Shown: positions 1 through 9,421, counted from the first letter of the stretch. The stretch: 64,000 nt of DNA from Saccharibacter floricola DSM 15669 (GCF_000378165.1 NZ_KB899334.1:124001-188000), one strand, 5' to 3'. Numbers and translations are program-made. The notes: generated by a model not told the origin, from the sequence alone.

Positions 1-2
1 AA

Positions 3-485
3 TATCGTAATATTATCACGCGTCTTCGCCAAGCGCGGCCCGACATCGCTTTGTCCTCAGACTTTATCGTTGGGCACCCTGGTGAAACGGATGAGGACTT
101 TGAAGCCACGATGCAACTGGTGAAAGATGTGACCTTCGCCTGTACTTATAGCTTTAAATACTCGGCTCGTCCGGGCACGCCTGCCGCTGGGCAACCTTTT
201 CAGGTTCCAGAGGATGTGAAAGACCGCCGTCTCGCACGCTTACAGGCACTTCTCCGTGAGCAACAAGATGCGTTTAATGCTTCCCTTCTTGGCACTGTTC
301 AAGATATCCTCGTCAGCAGTACGGGCCGAAAGCCAGGGCAAGTTATGGGACGTTCCCCTTATCTTCAGCCTGTGCATTTTGAAGGAGACCCATCACTGAT
401 TGGTCGCGTTGTTAAGGTTCGTATCACAACACAACGCACAAACTCCCTCGGGGGTGTTTTGTGTGAGGAGGCATTGGCCGTTTGA
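3..485 (+). CDS. miaB: MiaB, tRNA-2-methylthio-N6-dimethylallyladenosine synthase (C-terminal part)
   Basis: Partial gene whose reading frame is open from the left edge (first full codon at 3), so about 160 C-terminal codons are visible. MiaB is a radical-SAM iron-sulfur enzyme that adds the methylthio group to i6A37 of tRNAs reading UNN codons. The end of the radical-SAM domain is seen (SSDFIVGHPGETDEDF, then a YSFKYSARPGTPA stretch), followed by a C-terminal TRAM RNA-binding domain ending TQRTNSLGGVLCEEAL. The [4Fe-4S] cysteines lie outside the window. A TTG at 51 could be taken as a start, but the conserved frame continues upstream, so it is internal. The stop (483-485) overlaps the TTG start of phoH, and miaB-phoH-ybeY-corC is a common alphaproteobacterial order. 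Confidence 0.93.
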   Translation, partial: YRNIITRLRQARPDIALSSDFIVGHPGETDEDFEATMQLVKDVTFACTYSFKYSARPGTPAAGQPFQVPEDVKDRRLARLQALLREQQDAFNASLLGTVQDILVSSTGRKPGQVMGRSPYLQPVHFEGDPSLIGRVVKVRITTQRTNSLGGVLCEEALAV

Positions 486-1573
486 CTTCGTCTGCCAAAA
501 CTTCATCCTTTTCTCCCTCCAGCGGAGAACATCGTACAACCACGTTGCGATTTAATGACAACCACCTGCTTCAAAAGCTCGTTGGAGATCATAACCGCTA
601 CCTTACGAAACTTGAGCACGGGCTTGATGTTCGCTTAACATGTCGAGGTAATAGAATTGCGGTTTCTGGGTCTCCAGAGACCGTTGAGCAGGCCCAAGCA
701 GCCCTGATCGCTCTTTACCGTCAGGTTGAGCAAGGGCATAGTCTTGACGCAGAACATATTGAGGGAATTATTCGCCTCAGCTCTCTTCCTTCCTCTCGTC
801 AAGCAGCCCCTATGCCTCATTCCTCCCCAGCTCGTGAGCATCCACCTGCAGCCCGCCTAAAAGACCTTCCAACCATCCAAACGAAGCGCGGTGTACTCTC
901 TCCTCGCTCCCACGGGCAGACAGCCTATATGGAAGCGCTAGCCCAGCAAGAAATGGTCTTCGGAATTGGGCCAGCAGGCACGGGAAAAACCTACCTCGCC
1001 GTGGCGCAGGCCGTCGCCATGTTTCAAGCAGGCCAGGTCGATCGTATCATTCTCTCACGTCCCGCCGTTGAAGCCGGTGAACGTCTCGGGTTTCTACCTG
1101 GTGATATGCGTGAGAAAATTGATCCTTATCTACGGCCTCTCTATGACGCCCTACATGACATGATGCCAGGGGACCAAGTGACGCGGCGTATGAGCAGTGG
1201 TGAAATTGAAGTCGCTCCTCTCGCCTTCATGCGTGGCCGTACACTAGGCCATGCTTATGTCATCTTGGATGAAGCACAGAACACGACCCCTGCTCAGATG
1301 AAAATGTTCCTCACGCGGATGGGACCCAATACCCATATGGCCATCACAGGCGATATGAGCCAAATTGACCTTCCCGCAGGCGTTACATCTGGCTTAAAGG
1401 ATGCTGTTGCAACACTTGAAGGGGTGCAAGGCATTTCAATCTGCCATCTCACCGCGCTTGATGTGGTACGTCATCCACTTGTCTCTCGTATCGTTGAAGC
1501 TTACGATCATTCCTCTTCCGACACCTCATCCCGGGAAGCTCATGACACCGCGAAACCCTATCGCACGCGCTGA
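482..1573 (+). CDS. phoH: PhoH family ATPase
   Basis: 363-residue PhoH-like P-loop ATPase, a cytoplasmic protein linked to RNA metabolism whose exact reaction is unsettled. Residues ~20-85 resemble the KH-like N-terminal region of this subfamily. The Walker A motif GPAGTGKT is at ~163-170 and the Walker B VILDEAQN near 259. The TTG start at 482 shares bases with the miaB stop (TTGA), which implies translational coupling. No later start keeps the N-terminal domain. The downstream ybeY start lies inside the last codons of phoH, in another frame. The neighbours ybeY (rRNA maturation) and corC fit the usual cluster. Confidence 0.92.
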   Translation: MTSSAKTSSFSPSSGEHRTTTLRFNDNHLLQKLVGDHNRYLTKLEHGLDVRLTCRGNRIAVSGSPETVEQAQAALIALYRQVEQGHSLDAEHIEGIIRLSSLPSSRQAAPMPHSSPAREHPPAARLKDLPTIQTKRGVLSPRSHGQTAYMEALAQQEMVFGIGPAGTGKTYLAVAQAVAMFQAGQVDRIILSRPAVEAGERLGFLPGDMREKIDPYLRPLYDALHDMMPGDQVTRRMSSGEIEVAPLAFMRGRTLGHAYVILDEAQNTTPAQMKMFLTRMGPNTHMAITGDMSQIDLPAGVTSGLKDAVATLEGVQGISICHLTALDVVRHPLVSRIVEAYDHSSSDTSSREAHDTAKPYRTR

Positions 1574-2033
1574 TCTTATTGTAGAATCGATGCGTTGGTA
1601 TGGCGCTATTAGCGACCTTGATCGCCTTGTGCAGCGAACATGCCAGATGGTGCGCCGTTTTGGTGGGATAAATGCTAACCAACAAACAGCACCGTCGCTG
1701 CTTTTCTCTGACGATCAGCATGTAAAGAAACTCAACTTCCAATTCCGTGGGAAGAACAAGCCAACGAATGTTTTAACATTCGAACCCCTTAGCCCACAGC
1801 ATGGCGGCGATATTGTCCTTGCTTACGAGACAATGAAGCGTGAAGCCGACAAAGCTCAACGCCCATTGCGAGCGCATGTGACACATCTGCTTGTTCATGG
1901 CCTCCTGCATCTCGCTGGGCATGACCATCTCCATCCAGGTGAAGCACGCCGTATGGAAACGTTAGAAACTTATATTATGCGTCGTATGGGGTTCCCTGAC
2001 CCTTGGAAAACCGGAGCAAAGCCACACGCATGA
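1542..2033 (+). CDS. ybeY: YbeY, endoribonuclease / rRNA maturation factor
   Basis: Single-domain zinc metalloprotein of 163 residues, the usual size for YbeY, which acts in 16S rRNA 3'-end maturation and ribosome quality control. The signature HGLLHLAGHDH (around residues 118-128) supplies the three zinc-ligand histidines. The frame is open further upstream to 1401, but those residues lie inside phoH and do not resemble YbeY, so I place the start at ATG 1542, which follows GGAAG and gives the family length. It overlaps phoH by 32 bases, and its TGA overlaps the corC ATG (ATGA at 2030-2033), so the cluster is translationally coupled. Confidence 0.93.
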   Translation: MTPRNPIARADLIVESMRWYGAISDLDRLVQRTCQMVRRFGGINANQQTAPSLLFSDDQHVKKLNFQFRGKNKPTNVLTFEPLSPQHGGDIVLAYETMKREADKAQRPLRAHVTHLLVHGLLHLAGHDHLHPGEARRMETLETYIMRRMGFPDPWKTGAKPHA

Positions 2034-2956
2034 CGTCCGATCATTCCTCAAGTTCTCTTTCAAGCTTTTTCAACTTTTTCCATCGAAAAAGTCGGGACTA
2101 TAGCCTTCGTCATGCGATTGAAGAAATCGTCAGCGAAGCCTCCCACCGCGCGGCCACATCGCAAGAAACACCTGAGCTTGACCGCCAAGAGCGCGCCCTC
2201 ATCATGAATGTTCTGCATTTGCGTAACATTACAGCCGATGACGTCATGGTACCTCGGGCAGATATCGTCGCCATGCCCGACCATATCTCTTTTGAAGATG
2301 CACTCGCCCTTGTTCGGCAGGAACATCACTCCCGTATGCCGGTCTATCATGACCAGCTTGATGATATTGTGGGAATGATCCACGTCAAAGACCTCATCAC
2401 TCACCTTGATGAGAAAGCCCCTTTTAATATTCAATCGCTCTTACGCCAGCCCTTATTAATTGCACCCACAATCCCTGTGCTGGATCTTCAATTACAAATG
2501 CGGCAACGCCGTACTCATATGGCTCTCGTCATTGACGAATATGGCAGTATCGACGGACTTGTCACGATTGAAGACCTCATTGAGAAAATTGTGGGTGACA
2601 TCTCCGACGAACATGATGACCCCGTAGAAACACCGTGGATTGAACGGCCTGATGGGTCTATCGACCTTGACGCACGGCTTTCCGTTAAAGAGCTAGAGCA
2701 ACGCTTCGGAGAGGTTCTTACGTCCGAAGAGCGTGAAGCTGAAATTGAAACAGTCGGTGGGCTTGTCTTCCATCTTGCCGAACATGTCCCTGCTCGTGAT
2801 GAAGTGCTCACCCACCCAAGCGGCATAGAATTCCGTGTGCTAGAAGCTGATGCGCGCCATATCCTCACCCTCAGGATGCATTTACCTCCTGACTGGAGCA
2901 AAAGGCACGATCCTCCCAACTTAGAAGAAGACACATCACCAGCCCTTGACGCTTAA
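2030..2956 (+). CDS. corC: CorC/HlyC-type CBS-domain protein
   Basis: 308-residue soluble protein of the CorC/HlyC family, implicated in magnesium/cobalt efflux or gene-cluster-linked envelope and ribosome functions. Two CBS domains occupy roughly residues 60-185 (ADDVMVPRADIVAMP in the first, LVIDEYGSIDGLVTIEDL in the second), followed by the C-terminal CorC_HlyC domain (VGGLVFHLAEHVP). No transmembrane DUF21 segment is present, as in the short CorC type. An earlier TTG at 2003 exists, but ATG 2030 overlaps the ybeY stop as ATGA and is the natural coupled start. Whether it acts in ion efflux here cannot be told from sequence. Confidence 0.9.
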   Translation: MTSDHSSSSLSSFFNFFHRKSRDYSLRHAIEEIVSEASHRAATSQETPELDRQERALIMNVLHLRNITADDVMVPRADIVAMPDHISFEDALALVRQEHHSRMPVYHDQLDDIVGMIHVKDLITHLDEKAPFNIQSLLRQPLLIAPTIPVLDLQLQMRQRRTHMALVIDEYGSIDGLVTIEDLIEKIVGDISDEHDDPVETPWIERPDGSIDLDARLSVKELEQRFGEVLTSEEREAEIETVGGLVFHLAEHVPARDEVLTHPSGIEFRVLEADARHILTLRMHLPPDWSKRHDPPNLEEDTSPALDA

Positions 2957-2960
2957 ACGG

Positions 2961-2979
2961 CTCTATGTCGTTGATAGAG
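2961..2979 (+). terminator. Weak hairpin after corC
   Basis: CTCTAT (2961-2966) pairs with ATAGAG (2974-2979) across a 7-base loop, extendable by two G-U pairs, and TTATTC follows. It lies directly behind the corC stop and may end or attenuate the miaB-corC transcript before the dsbA-like gene. The T-tract is poor, so this is tentative. Confidence 0.3.
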
Positions 2980-3014
2980 TTATTCTCCGCTTTCTTCATT
3001 AAGGAATTTTAGTC

Positions 3015-3629
3015 GTGACCCAGCGTCTTCTCTCTCGCCGTGCCATGTTAGGTGCGCTTCCTGCTTTTGCTGCAAGCACGCAATTTGCACGTGCAGCGGA
3101 AACGCCAGATACACGCTTCACCCCTCGTATTATTGGCAATCCTCATGCCCCTGTCCTCGTACAGGAATGGTTTTCCCTCACCTGCACACATTGCGCGCAT
3201 TTCGCGACAGACGTCTTCCCCGAAGTGCGGAAGAAATTCATTGATACAGGAAAAATTCGCTACCAGTTTCACGACTTCCCACTTGATCAAATTGGCCTGA
3301 TTGCCGCCGCGGTTGCTCGCTCGTTGCCAGAAGAGCGTTATGAACCTTTCATCATGTCTCTGTTCTCACGTTTACAGCAATGGGCGTTCAGCTCTAACGA
3401 TCCGATTGAGCATTTACGTCAGGAAGCCGCTCTTGCTGGTATGGCCCCTAGCCGCTTTGACGCTATCCGTAACGATCAAACCCTTGCTAAAGCGCTGTAT
3501 GAGCAATCGCAAAATGATGGCCGTATCTATTCCATCCAAGGCACGCCGTATTTCCGTTTCAATGACAAACCTTTCGCCCAAGACCCCGAAACTATTGAAA
3601 AATTTGCTGAATTAGTGCGTAACGCCTAA
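3015..3629 (+). CDS. DsbA-family thiol:disulfide oxidoreductase, exported
   Basis: 204-residue periplasmic thioredoxin-fold protein. The N-terminus has a twin-arginine-like n-region (SRRAMLGAL), a hydrophobic core and a likely cleavage after ARA near residue 27. The redox pair is C57-T-H-C60 in SLTCTHCAHF, and the cis-proline loop is QGTPYF near residue 175. The helical insertion expected of DsbA lies between them. It probably oxidises or isomerises periplasmic disulfides; no membrane partner (DsbB) is nearby. The GTG start at 3015 has AAGGAA about 9 bases upstream. CTHC instead of the enterobacterial CPHC should alter the redox potential; it is a variant of the family motif, not evidence of loss. 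Confidence 0.88.
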   Translation: MTQRLLSRRAMLGALPAFAASTQFARAAETPDTRFTPRIIGNPHAPVLVQEWFSLTCTHCAHFATDVFPEVRKKFIDTGKIRYQFHDFPLDQIGLIAAAVARSLPEERYEPFIMSLFSRLQQWAFSSNDPIEHLRQEAALAGMAPSRFDAIRNDQTLAKALYEQSQNDGRIYSIQGTPYFRFNDKPFAQDPETIEKFAELVRNA

Positions 3630-3665
3630 AAGCGTTTCTTTACCATCTAACACACACGGTTTTTC

Positions 3666-6600
3666 ATGACGCAGCACAGGGCAACCATTACCCGTTTGGA
3701 CATTGCCGGGTTCAAAAGCTTTGCTGATGATGTCCACCTGGACATCCTGCCTGGGCTTACGGGCATTGTCGGCCCCAATGGATGTGGCAAGTCTAATATT
3801 GTCGAAGCCCTGCGCTGGACGATGGGAGAAAGTTCAGCTCGCGCTCTCCGTGGTGGTGAAAGTGATGACCTTATCTTTGCTGGAACGGGCGCTCGTCCAT
3901 CACGTAATGTTGCTAAGGTCACGCTTTCACTTGATCATGCCCAAGGCCTCGCTCCCGCTCCTTTTGAGGAAAGTGATGAACTCAATATCTCACGCCAAGC
4001 TGAACGTGGGCGCGGGAGCACCTACCGCATTAATGGCCAAACTATGCGGGCACGCGATGTTCAAACGATTTTCGCAGATCTTTCCTCTGGGGCGCGTAGC
4101 TCGTCCATTATCAGCCAAAACCGTGTCAGTCAGCTGATCGCCGCTAAACCGGAAGAACGCCGTGCACTCCTTGAAGAAGCCGCTGGAATCACAGGGTTAT
4201 ATGCGCGACGTCGTGACGCTGAATTGAAACTACGCCAATCAGAAAGCAATTTAGAACGCGCTGAAGATAGGCGGCAACAGCTCACCGAGCAGCTGGATGT
4301 TCTTGAAGATCAATCAACGCACGCACGGCATTATCGCTCTCTTTCTGAGAAAATTCGTGAATCAGAGCTTCTTTTACTCACCGCACAACATGCTCGTGCT
4401 CAAAAATCGATACAACAGCACCAGAAAAACCTTTCTCAAATTCAAGACAAACTTCATAAAACAGAAGCACAGGTTCGCGATGCGGAAAAATATTCTGCTG
4501 AGCAAAAAGAAAAAGAAGAAAGCTATCAACACCATATTGAAACACTTCGCCCCGCTATTGAAGAGCTTCGTGTTAGCATTCAGGTCGCCCAAAAAAGCCT
4601 AGAACATTCGCAGAAAACCGAACAAGAAACGGCTGAACGGCTTGCACAAATTGGAAATGACCTACAACGCCAGAAGAACACGCGCGACCAACTCACCGCA
4701 CGCAAAGATGCCCTTGTATCCGAGATCAATACTCTGAAGGAAAAAGAAGCTCTCTTTCCTGAAAAGCAGGAGACACTCCGTGAAGAACTTGAACGCCTCT
4801 CTCATGAGCAAGCGGACAAGCAACGTTCTTACGATGAGCTCACTGCTCAGTACAATAAAGAATATCTCCAACACGAAACGCTAAAAAGCCAGCTGAAGGA
4901 TCGCAACCAACAGCTTAAAAAGGAACGTACTGCGCTCCAAGAGCTTGAGAACGAACACGAAAAAATTCACCAAAAACAGGCTGACTTTCCGTCGCTGCAT
5001 CATGCTTCTCAGCAAGCAAAGGAAGCCCGCGACCAAGCACAGCATGCCCAGCGAAAACTGCAAGAGGCACAGTCCAGTCACCAAGAATGTGTGGTGGAGG
5101 CGAAGCTTGCTGCTCAAGCTCTTAAACAAGCCGGAGAGCAAGAAAAACAGCTTAAAACACGCCTCCATGGTGTAAAGAGCCATCTGGAAAAACTCGAGGA
5201 ACGCCGCCAGTCGGACGCAACGCAACGCCAAATATTGACAGATTCTCTGCTTTCAGATGAGCAGAAGCACCTTATGGAACACACCATACGCGACGCTAAA
5301 AAAACGACCAAAGAAGCGGAAGAACGCGAGAAAACACTCTTCCAGAAAAAAGAACAGGTTGAGCAAGAGTGGCTGACTAAACGCGCTGGGCATGAAGAAT
5401 GGCAGCGCAAGCACACCGCCTTAACCGAAGAGATTGAACGCCTCACCCACGCTCTACCTCAACAAGAAAAACGTTATCAACATGCTCTTGATGCCATTGA
5501 AAAAATGAATCAAGAACCTCTCTCCGCTCACGATGTTGAACAAGCTGAGAGCAACTTCTCTTCTTTAGAGAAAGAGCTTTCCTCCCACAATAAAACACTC
5601 TCCAAAGCCCAAAATGAGCTCACGCAAGCACAACGTCATGCGGAGAAAATACGCCAAGAAGTTATGCGGCGGGAAGCGGAACTAGCGCAACTCCAAGGCG
5701 AATGCGAAGGTCTCCGTCAAAGCCTTGGAGCCAATGAAACCCAAACACCAGACCCTGTTATTGACCATATCCAAGTTCCTGAAGAGCTTACGCGTGCCCT
5801 CGCCTGCGCTTTGACAGAGGGACTGGAAGCCTCACTGTCTCCCCTCCCACTTCCACCTTCAAGCAATCACGAAACATTGCGCTATTGGCGGGATCTACCG
5901 ATTTTATCGGCAGATGGCGTTGCTTCTTTACACCCCTTGAGCGCGTATATGACCGCTCCAAAAGTGCTCTCACGTGCTCTTTCTTCAGTCTTCTTGGTAG
6001 ATGACCCGAAGCAGGGCGAAACACTCCAATCCCAGTTAGCTCCAGGGCAAAGCCTTGTCTCACGTGAGGGGCATGTATGGCGCTGGGATGGATTTGTTCG
6101 TAGTCATAAAGCTCCATCTGCCGAAACGATACGATTAGAGCAACAGCAGCGCCTTCGCAGTCTTGAAAAAGAAATTAAAACCATAAAAACAGCCCTGACC
6201 GAAGCACAGGAAAAATTTACTACCAGCCAAAAAACGCTTGTATCATGCCGCACGCACGTCGCTACGCTCACGCGACAGCATCAGCAGCTTAAAGAGAGCC
6301 ATGGTAAAGCCCATCTTCAGGCGCAGGAACTGTCACGCCGGTTCTCTTTCCATCAAGAACGGCTTACGCTAGCCCACGAACAGCTAGAGGAGCAGAAGAA
6401 CGCCCTTCAAAGCCTTAAAGAGCAGCGACAACATCAAGAAAACGCTCTCACGCATTTTCCCAAACAACCACATGATGCGCTTCGCCTCGCGGAAGAAGCC
6501 ACACACTCTATACAAGAACAGGCACGGCAAGCTCGCGATGCTTATCAAAAACGTCAGGAAGAACTTCATAAAGCTGAACGCTCTTACGAGCAGGCCCTTT

Positions 6601-8204
6601 TGACGCATAAAACGACGCAAGAGCGTCTCACGGAATTAAAGCTCTCTGACCAGAGGCTCTCTCAAGAAATACGCTCCCAACAGGGAGAGCATAATGAGCT
6701 TCTTGAGGAGCAGAAACGTCTTGATGCCAGCACCTTCCATACCCGTGTCGAACAAGGTGACAGCTCACTTTCTGAGGCTGCGGCACAGCTTCAACAGGCC
6801 GAACAGGCTTACAAAGAAGCTCAACAACATGCTGACCAACTGACACAGCACTACACACAATTAGAACGTGAGCTCACAGCCCTAAACACCCAATCTGACA
6901 CTATTGGGCAGCGTATTGAGACGCAGAAAAAAACACTCTCCCATTCAGAAGAACAAACTACACGGCTAGAACAAGAGGCAATGTCCCTTCCAGTTCTAGA
7001 AAACACACAACGTGCGGTGACTGAAGCGCAGCAAGCCCTTGAAACGGTACGCACGCACGTACAAAAAATGCACCAGCAGCATGCGCAGCTAAAACAAGAG
7101 GAACAGAGCTGTCATGCGCACTATGAAGCTCTTCAGCAGCAACATAAAATGCTTGAAGAAACATTAGACCATCTTCATGAAGAAGAAACCGCGCTCTTGC
7201 AGCGGCAAAAAGAACTTCTTCCCTCCCCAGAAAATAGTGAGAACAGCCAAACTGCCCTAGAGAAAAATATAACGCTCTCTTCCGAAAAACTCACGAAACT
7301 AGAAGAAAAGATGGAACAGAACCGCAATGCTCTAGAAGCATTGCGTAAAGACAAAGACCAACATTCTGCCCATCGACAACATGATCATCAACAGCGCGCC
7401 CAATATGCTGCAGAAGTTATCCGTATCAAAGAGCGTCTGGAACAAGCCTATTCCGCATATGATACGCTCCGCCACAATGCGCCTCTTCCAGAAAAATCCC
7501 CCACATTAACGGATGTCACTGCACAGGCCGAGCAACAGTTCCGGCGGAATGTAAGGCGCTTTACGCAGGAACGCGAAGCGCTCGGCCCTGTTAATCTATG
7601 TGCTGAAGAAGAATTTCAGAAAGCTCGTAACGAATCAGATCATTTGCTCAAAGAACATACCGAGCTTACCACGGCTATTGCGCGTCTTCGCGGTGGGATT
7701 GGAGCTATTAATCGACAAGGGCGCTCAAAACTCACAACGATCTTCACAGAGATCAACCAGCATTTTCAGTCTCTTTTTGAGCGTATGTTTGGAGGTGGGA
7801 AGGCGCATCTCGCCATGGTCGGAAGTGACGACCCATTAGATGCTGGGCTCGAGATTTTTGCGCAACCACCAGGAAAAAAGTTATCAACCCTTTCCCTGCT
7901 TTCTGGCGGCGAACAAGCATTGACAGCTCTCTCTCTGATTTTTGCCGCGTTCCACTGTACACCAGCGCCGATTTGTGTGCTGGACGAGGTAGATGCTCCT
8001 TTAGATGATGCTAATATTGAGCGCTTCTGCCACCTTCTAACCGATATGACGAAACAGACAAAAACACGCTTTTTGGTGGTTACCCATCATCAGCTCACCA
8101 TGGCGCATATGGATCGTCTTTTTGGCGTTACAATGCAAGAAAGAGGTGTCAGCCGTCTGCTCTCTGTTAACTTAGATGAAAGTATCAAGATGGCTAACGG
8201 TTGA
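3666..8204 (+). CDS. smc: SMC, chromosome segregation/condensation ATPase
   Basis: 1512-residue Structural Maintenance of Chromosomes protein, the core of the bacterial condensin with ScpA and ScpB (not in this window). Walker A is GPNGCGKSN near residue 35. Long coiled coils rich in Q, E, K and A run from ~170 to ~690 and ~830 to ~1340. The hinge-like globular region lies at ~690-810. The ABC signature LLSGGEQALTALSL is near 1410 and Walker B ICVLDEVDAPLDDAN near 1437. The coil arms are clearly longer than in the ~1150-1200-residue SMCs of most bacteria, with no frameshift or repeat collapse visible. The ATG at 3666 starts a protein that reaches Walker A at the expected distance. Long open frames on the opposite strand are by-products of the coiled-coil codon bias. 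Confidence 0.97.
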   Translation: MTQHRATITRLDIAGFKSFADDVHLDILPGLTGIVGPNGCGKSNIVEALRWTMGESSARALRGGESDDLIFAGTGARPSRNVAKVTLSLDHAQGLAPAPFEESDELNISRQAERGRGSTYRINGQTMRARDVQTIFADLSSGARSSSIISQNRVSQLIAAKPEERRALLEEAAGITGLYARRRDAELKLRQSESNLERAEDRRQQLTEQLDVLEDQSTHARHYRSLSEKIRESELLLLTAQHARAQKSIQQHQKNLSQIQDKLHKTEAQVRDAEKYSAEQKEKEESYQHHIETLRPAIEELRVSIQVAQKSLEHSQKTEQETAERLAQIGNDLQRQKNTRDQLTARKDALVSEINTLKEKEALFPEKQETLREELERLSHEQADKQRSYDELTAQYNKEYLQHETLKSQLKDRNQQLKKERTALQELENEHEKIHQKQADFPSLHHASQQAKEARDQAQHAQRKLQEAQSSHQECVVEAKLAAQALKQAGEQEKQLKTRLHGVKSHLEKLEERRQSDATQRQILTDSLLSDEQKHLMEHTIRDAKKTTKEAEEREKTLFQKKEQVEQEWLTKRAGHEEWQRKHTALTEEIERLTHALPQQEKRYQHALDAIEKMNQEPLSAHDVEQAESNFSSLEKELSSHNKTLSKAQNELTQAQRHAEKIRQEVMRREAELAQLQGECEGLRQSLGANETQTPDPVIDHIQVPEELTRALACALTEGLEASLSPLPLPPSSNHETLRYWRDLPILSADGVASLHPLSAYMTAPKVLSRALSSVFLVDDPKQGETLQSQLAPGQSLVSREGHVWRWDGFVRSHKAPSAETIRLEQQQRLRSLEKEIKTIKTALTEAQEKFTTSQKTLVSCRTHVATLTRQHQQLKESHGKAHLQAQELSRRFSFHQERLTLAHEQLEEQKNALQSLKEQRQHQENALTHFPKQPHDALRLAEEATHSIQEQARQARDAYQKRQEELHKAERSYEQALLTHKTTQERLTELKLSDQRLSQEIRSQQGEHNELLEEQKRLDASTFHTRVEQGDSSLSEAAAQLQQAEQAYKEAQQHADQLTQHYTQLERELTALNTQSDTIGQRIETQKKTLSHSEEQTTRLEQEAMSLPVLENTQRAVTEAQQALETVRTHVQKMHQQHAQLKQEEQSCHAHYEALQQQHKMLEETLDHLHEEETALLQRQKELLPSPENSENSQTALEKNITLSSEKLTKLEEKMEQNRNALEALRKDKDQHSAHRQHDHQQRAQYAAEVIRIKERLEQAYSAYDTLRHNAPLPEKSPTLTDVTAQAEQQFRRNVRRFTQEREALGPVNLCAEEEFQKARNESDHLLKEHTELTTAIARLRGGIGAINRQGRSKLTTIFTEINQHFQSLFERMFGGGKAHLAMVGSDDPLDAGLEIFAQPPGKKLSTLSLLSGGEQALTALSLIFAAFHCTPAPICVLDEVDAPLDDANIERFCHLLTDMTKQTKTRFLVVTHHQLTMAHMDRLFGVTMQERGVSRLLSVNLDESIKMANG

Positions 8205-9012
8205 CGATTACGCCCTGACATCAGACAATCAGCACCTCCTGTTAACAAACCGGATAACCAAGACAGCCGGAGCCGTGAAAGATCGACCTATTTTTGCCGA
8301 ACCTACACTTTGCGAATCGGTATTGACCCGCATTCGCCAGCATGGGCTGCGCGTTGTGGGAGACGTGCATGGTGATCTCAACGCCTTTCGGCACGCCATC
8401 GCAACCCAACGTTATGTCTTACAATTGGGCGATCTTGTGGATCACGGCCCCGATAGCGCTGGCGTGCTTGAAGTCATGCTGGATCTTATTGAGACTCAAC
8501 GAGGGATGTTCGTCCTTGGAAACCATGACCGCAAACTCGGCCGTGCTTTAGAGGGACGACGACTGAGACGCGATCCACCGCTTGAGGAAACACTTAGGCA
8601 AATTAGCCTTTCTGCTCAGGATGATCTCGCTCAACGTGCACATGAAGCTATTCGTCATGCACCGGCTTGGCAGCGATTAAATAATATTATTTTTGTCCAT
8701 GGCGGCTTTCACACAACCATGCTGTCATCGCCACCTCCTCCAACGGGACTGGACGATATGTCTCCTCCGCTTTCCCGTGCGCTATTCGGTGAAACAACGA
8801 GCCGTATGCAGCCTGATGGGTACCCTGAGCGCCGCCTAAGCTGGATTAACCGCATCCCTGCAGGTATCACCGTTTATGTCGGTCATGACCGCCGCTCTTA
8901 TGACGGAAGGCCATGGCACCGTACTGGACGTTTGGGTGGAAAAGCGGTCTTTATGGATCTTGGCGCCGGAAAAGGCGGCCATTTAGCATGGATTGACCTC
9001 AATGACTTCTGA
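8176..9012 (+). CDS. PPP-type metallophosphatase (symmetrical Ap4A-hydrolase-like)
   Basis: Cytoplasmic calcineurin-like phosphoesterase of the PPP type. The metal-binding motifs are in order: GDVHG (62-66), GDLVDHG (85-91), GNHD (115-118), then VHGGF and the late YVGHD. The enzyme may cleave diadenosine tetraphosphate or a phosphoprotein; the substrate cannot be told. The start is uncertain. ATG 8176 gives 278 residues but overlaps smc by 29 bases and has no clear ribosome site. GTG 8275 (245 residues) lies just past the smc stop and nearer the conserved core, though its GGAG is only two bases away. It overlaps the chorismate mutase start by 11 bases, suggesting one transcript smc-phosphatase-aroQ. 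Confidence 0.85.
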   Translation: MKVSRWLTVDDYALTSDNQHLLLTNRITKTAGAVKDRPIFAEPTLCESVLTRIRQHGLRVVGDVHGDLNAFRHAIATQRYVLQLGDLVDHGPDSAGVLEVMLDLIETQRGMFVLGNHDRKLGRALEGRRLRRDPPLEETLRQISLSAQDDLAQRAHEAIRHAPAWQRLNNIIFVHGGFHTTMLSSPPPPTGLDDMSPPLSRALFGETTSRMQPDGYPERRLSWINRIPAGITVYVGHDRRSYDGRPWHRTGRLGGKAVFMDLGAGKGGHLAWIDLNDF

Positions 9013-9307
9013 GACAGCTGACTTCGCTCTTCAGCAGCTCCGCAACACGATTGATAATATCGACACAGCTCTTATTTGCTTGCTTGCAGAGCGCTTTAAA
9101 ACAACACAGACGGTCGGAGAGTTAAAAGCGCATTACCAAATTCCTGCGTCTGATCCCGAACGTGAAGCTCAACAAGTTGCTCGTCTTCGTCAGCTTGCTG
9201 AAAATGCCCAGCTTGATCCTGATTTTGCAGAACGTTTCTTTTCCTTTGTCGTGTCAGAAGTCATCGCTCATCATAAACGTATCGCTAGCTCTTTAGAGAA
9301 TGATTGA
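9002..9307 (+). CDS. Chorismate mutase, AroQ type
   Basis: 101-residue all-helical chorismate mutase, converting chorismate to prephenate on the way to phenylalanine and tyrosine. Features of the family are visible: an N-terminal LRNTIDNIDTALICLLAERF helix carrying the catalytic Arg, a KAHYQIPASDPERE loop with Lys and the D-x-x-R-E motif, and a C-terminal helix ending VVSEVIAHHKRI. It is a stand-alone enzyme with no fused prephenate dehydratase or dehydrogenase. I chose ATG 9002, inside the end of the phosphatase gene (11-base overlap); a TTG at 8993 would add three residues. Chorismate synthase (aroC) and shikimate dehydrogenase (aroE) are elsewhere in the window. Confidence 0.9.
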   Translation: MTSETADFALQQLRNTIDNIDTALICLLAERFKTTQTVGELKAHYQIPASDPEREAQQVARLRQLAENAQLDPDFAERFFSFVVSEVIAHHKRIASSLEND

Positions 9308-9371
9308 TCTGCTCATATTTTTGTGATCACTCCTTCACGTAAACGTGTTGGATCATAGGTTTTTTTACTTT

Positions 9372-9399
9372 TTGACGCTCCCCTAATTGAAAAGATAAT
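9372..9399 (+). promoter_or_regulatory. Sigma70-type promoter of sldBA
   Basis: TTGACG (9372-9377) and GATAAT (9394-9399) match the -35 and -10 consensus at five of six positions each, with a 16-base spacer. They sit in the only gap before sldB. The predicted start of transcription, near 9406, leaves a leader of about 16 bases before GTG 9422. Confidence 0.65.
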
Positions 9400-9421
9400 A
9401 TTTTCAGTTGTGAGGTCGTCA

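Noticed and set aside
51-485. A separate gene starting at TTG 51
   Set aside because: The MiaB frame stays open to the left edge, with conserved residues before it, so this is internal to miaB.
4297-7164. Many long open frames on both strands inside smc
   Set aside because: They arise from the repetitive coiled-coil codons, have no ribosome sites and have lysine/phenylalanine- or serine-rich translations unlike real proteins.
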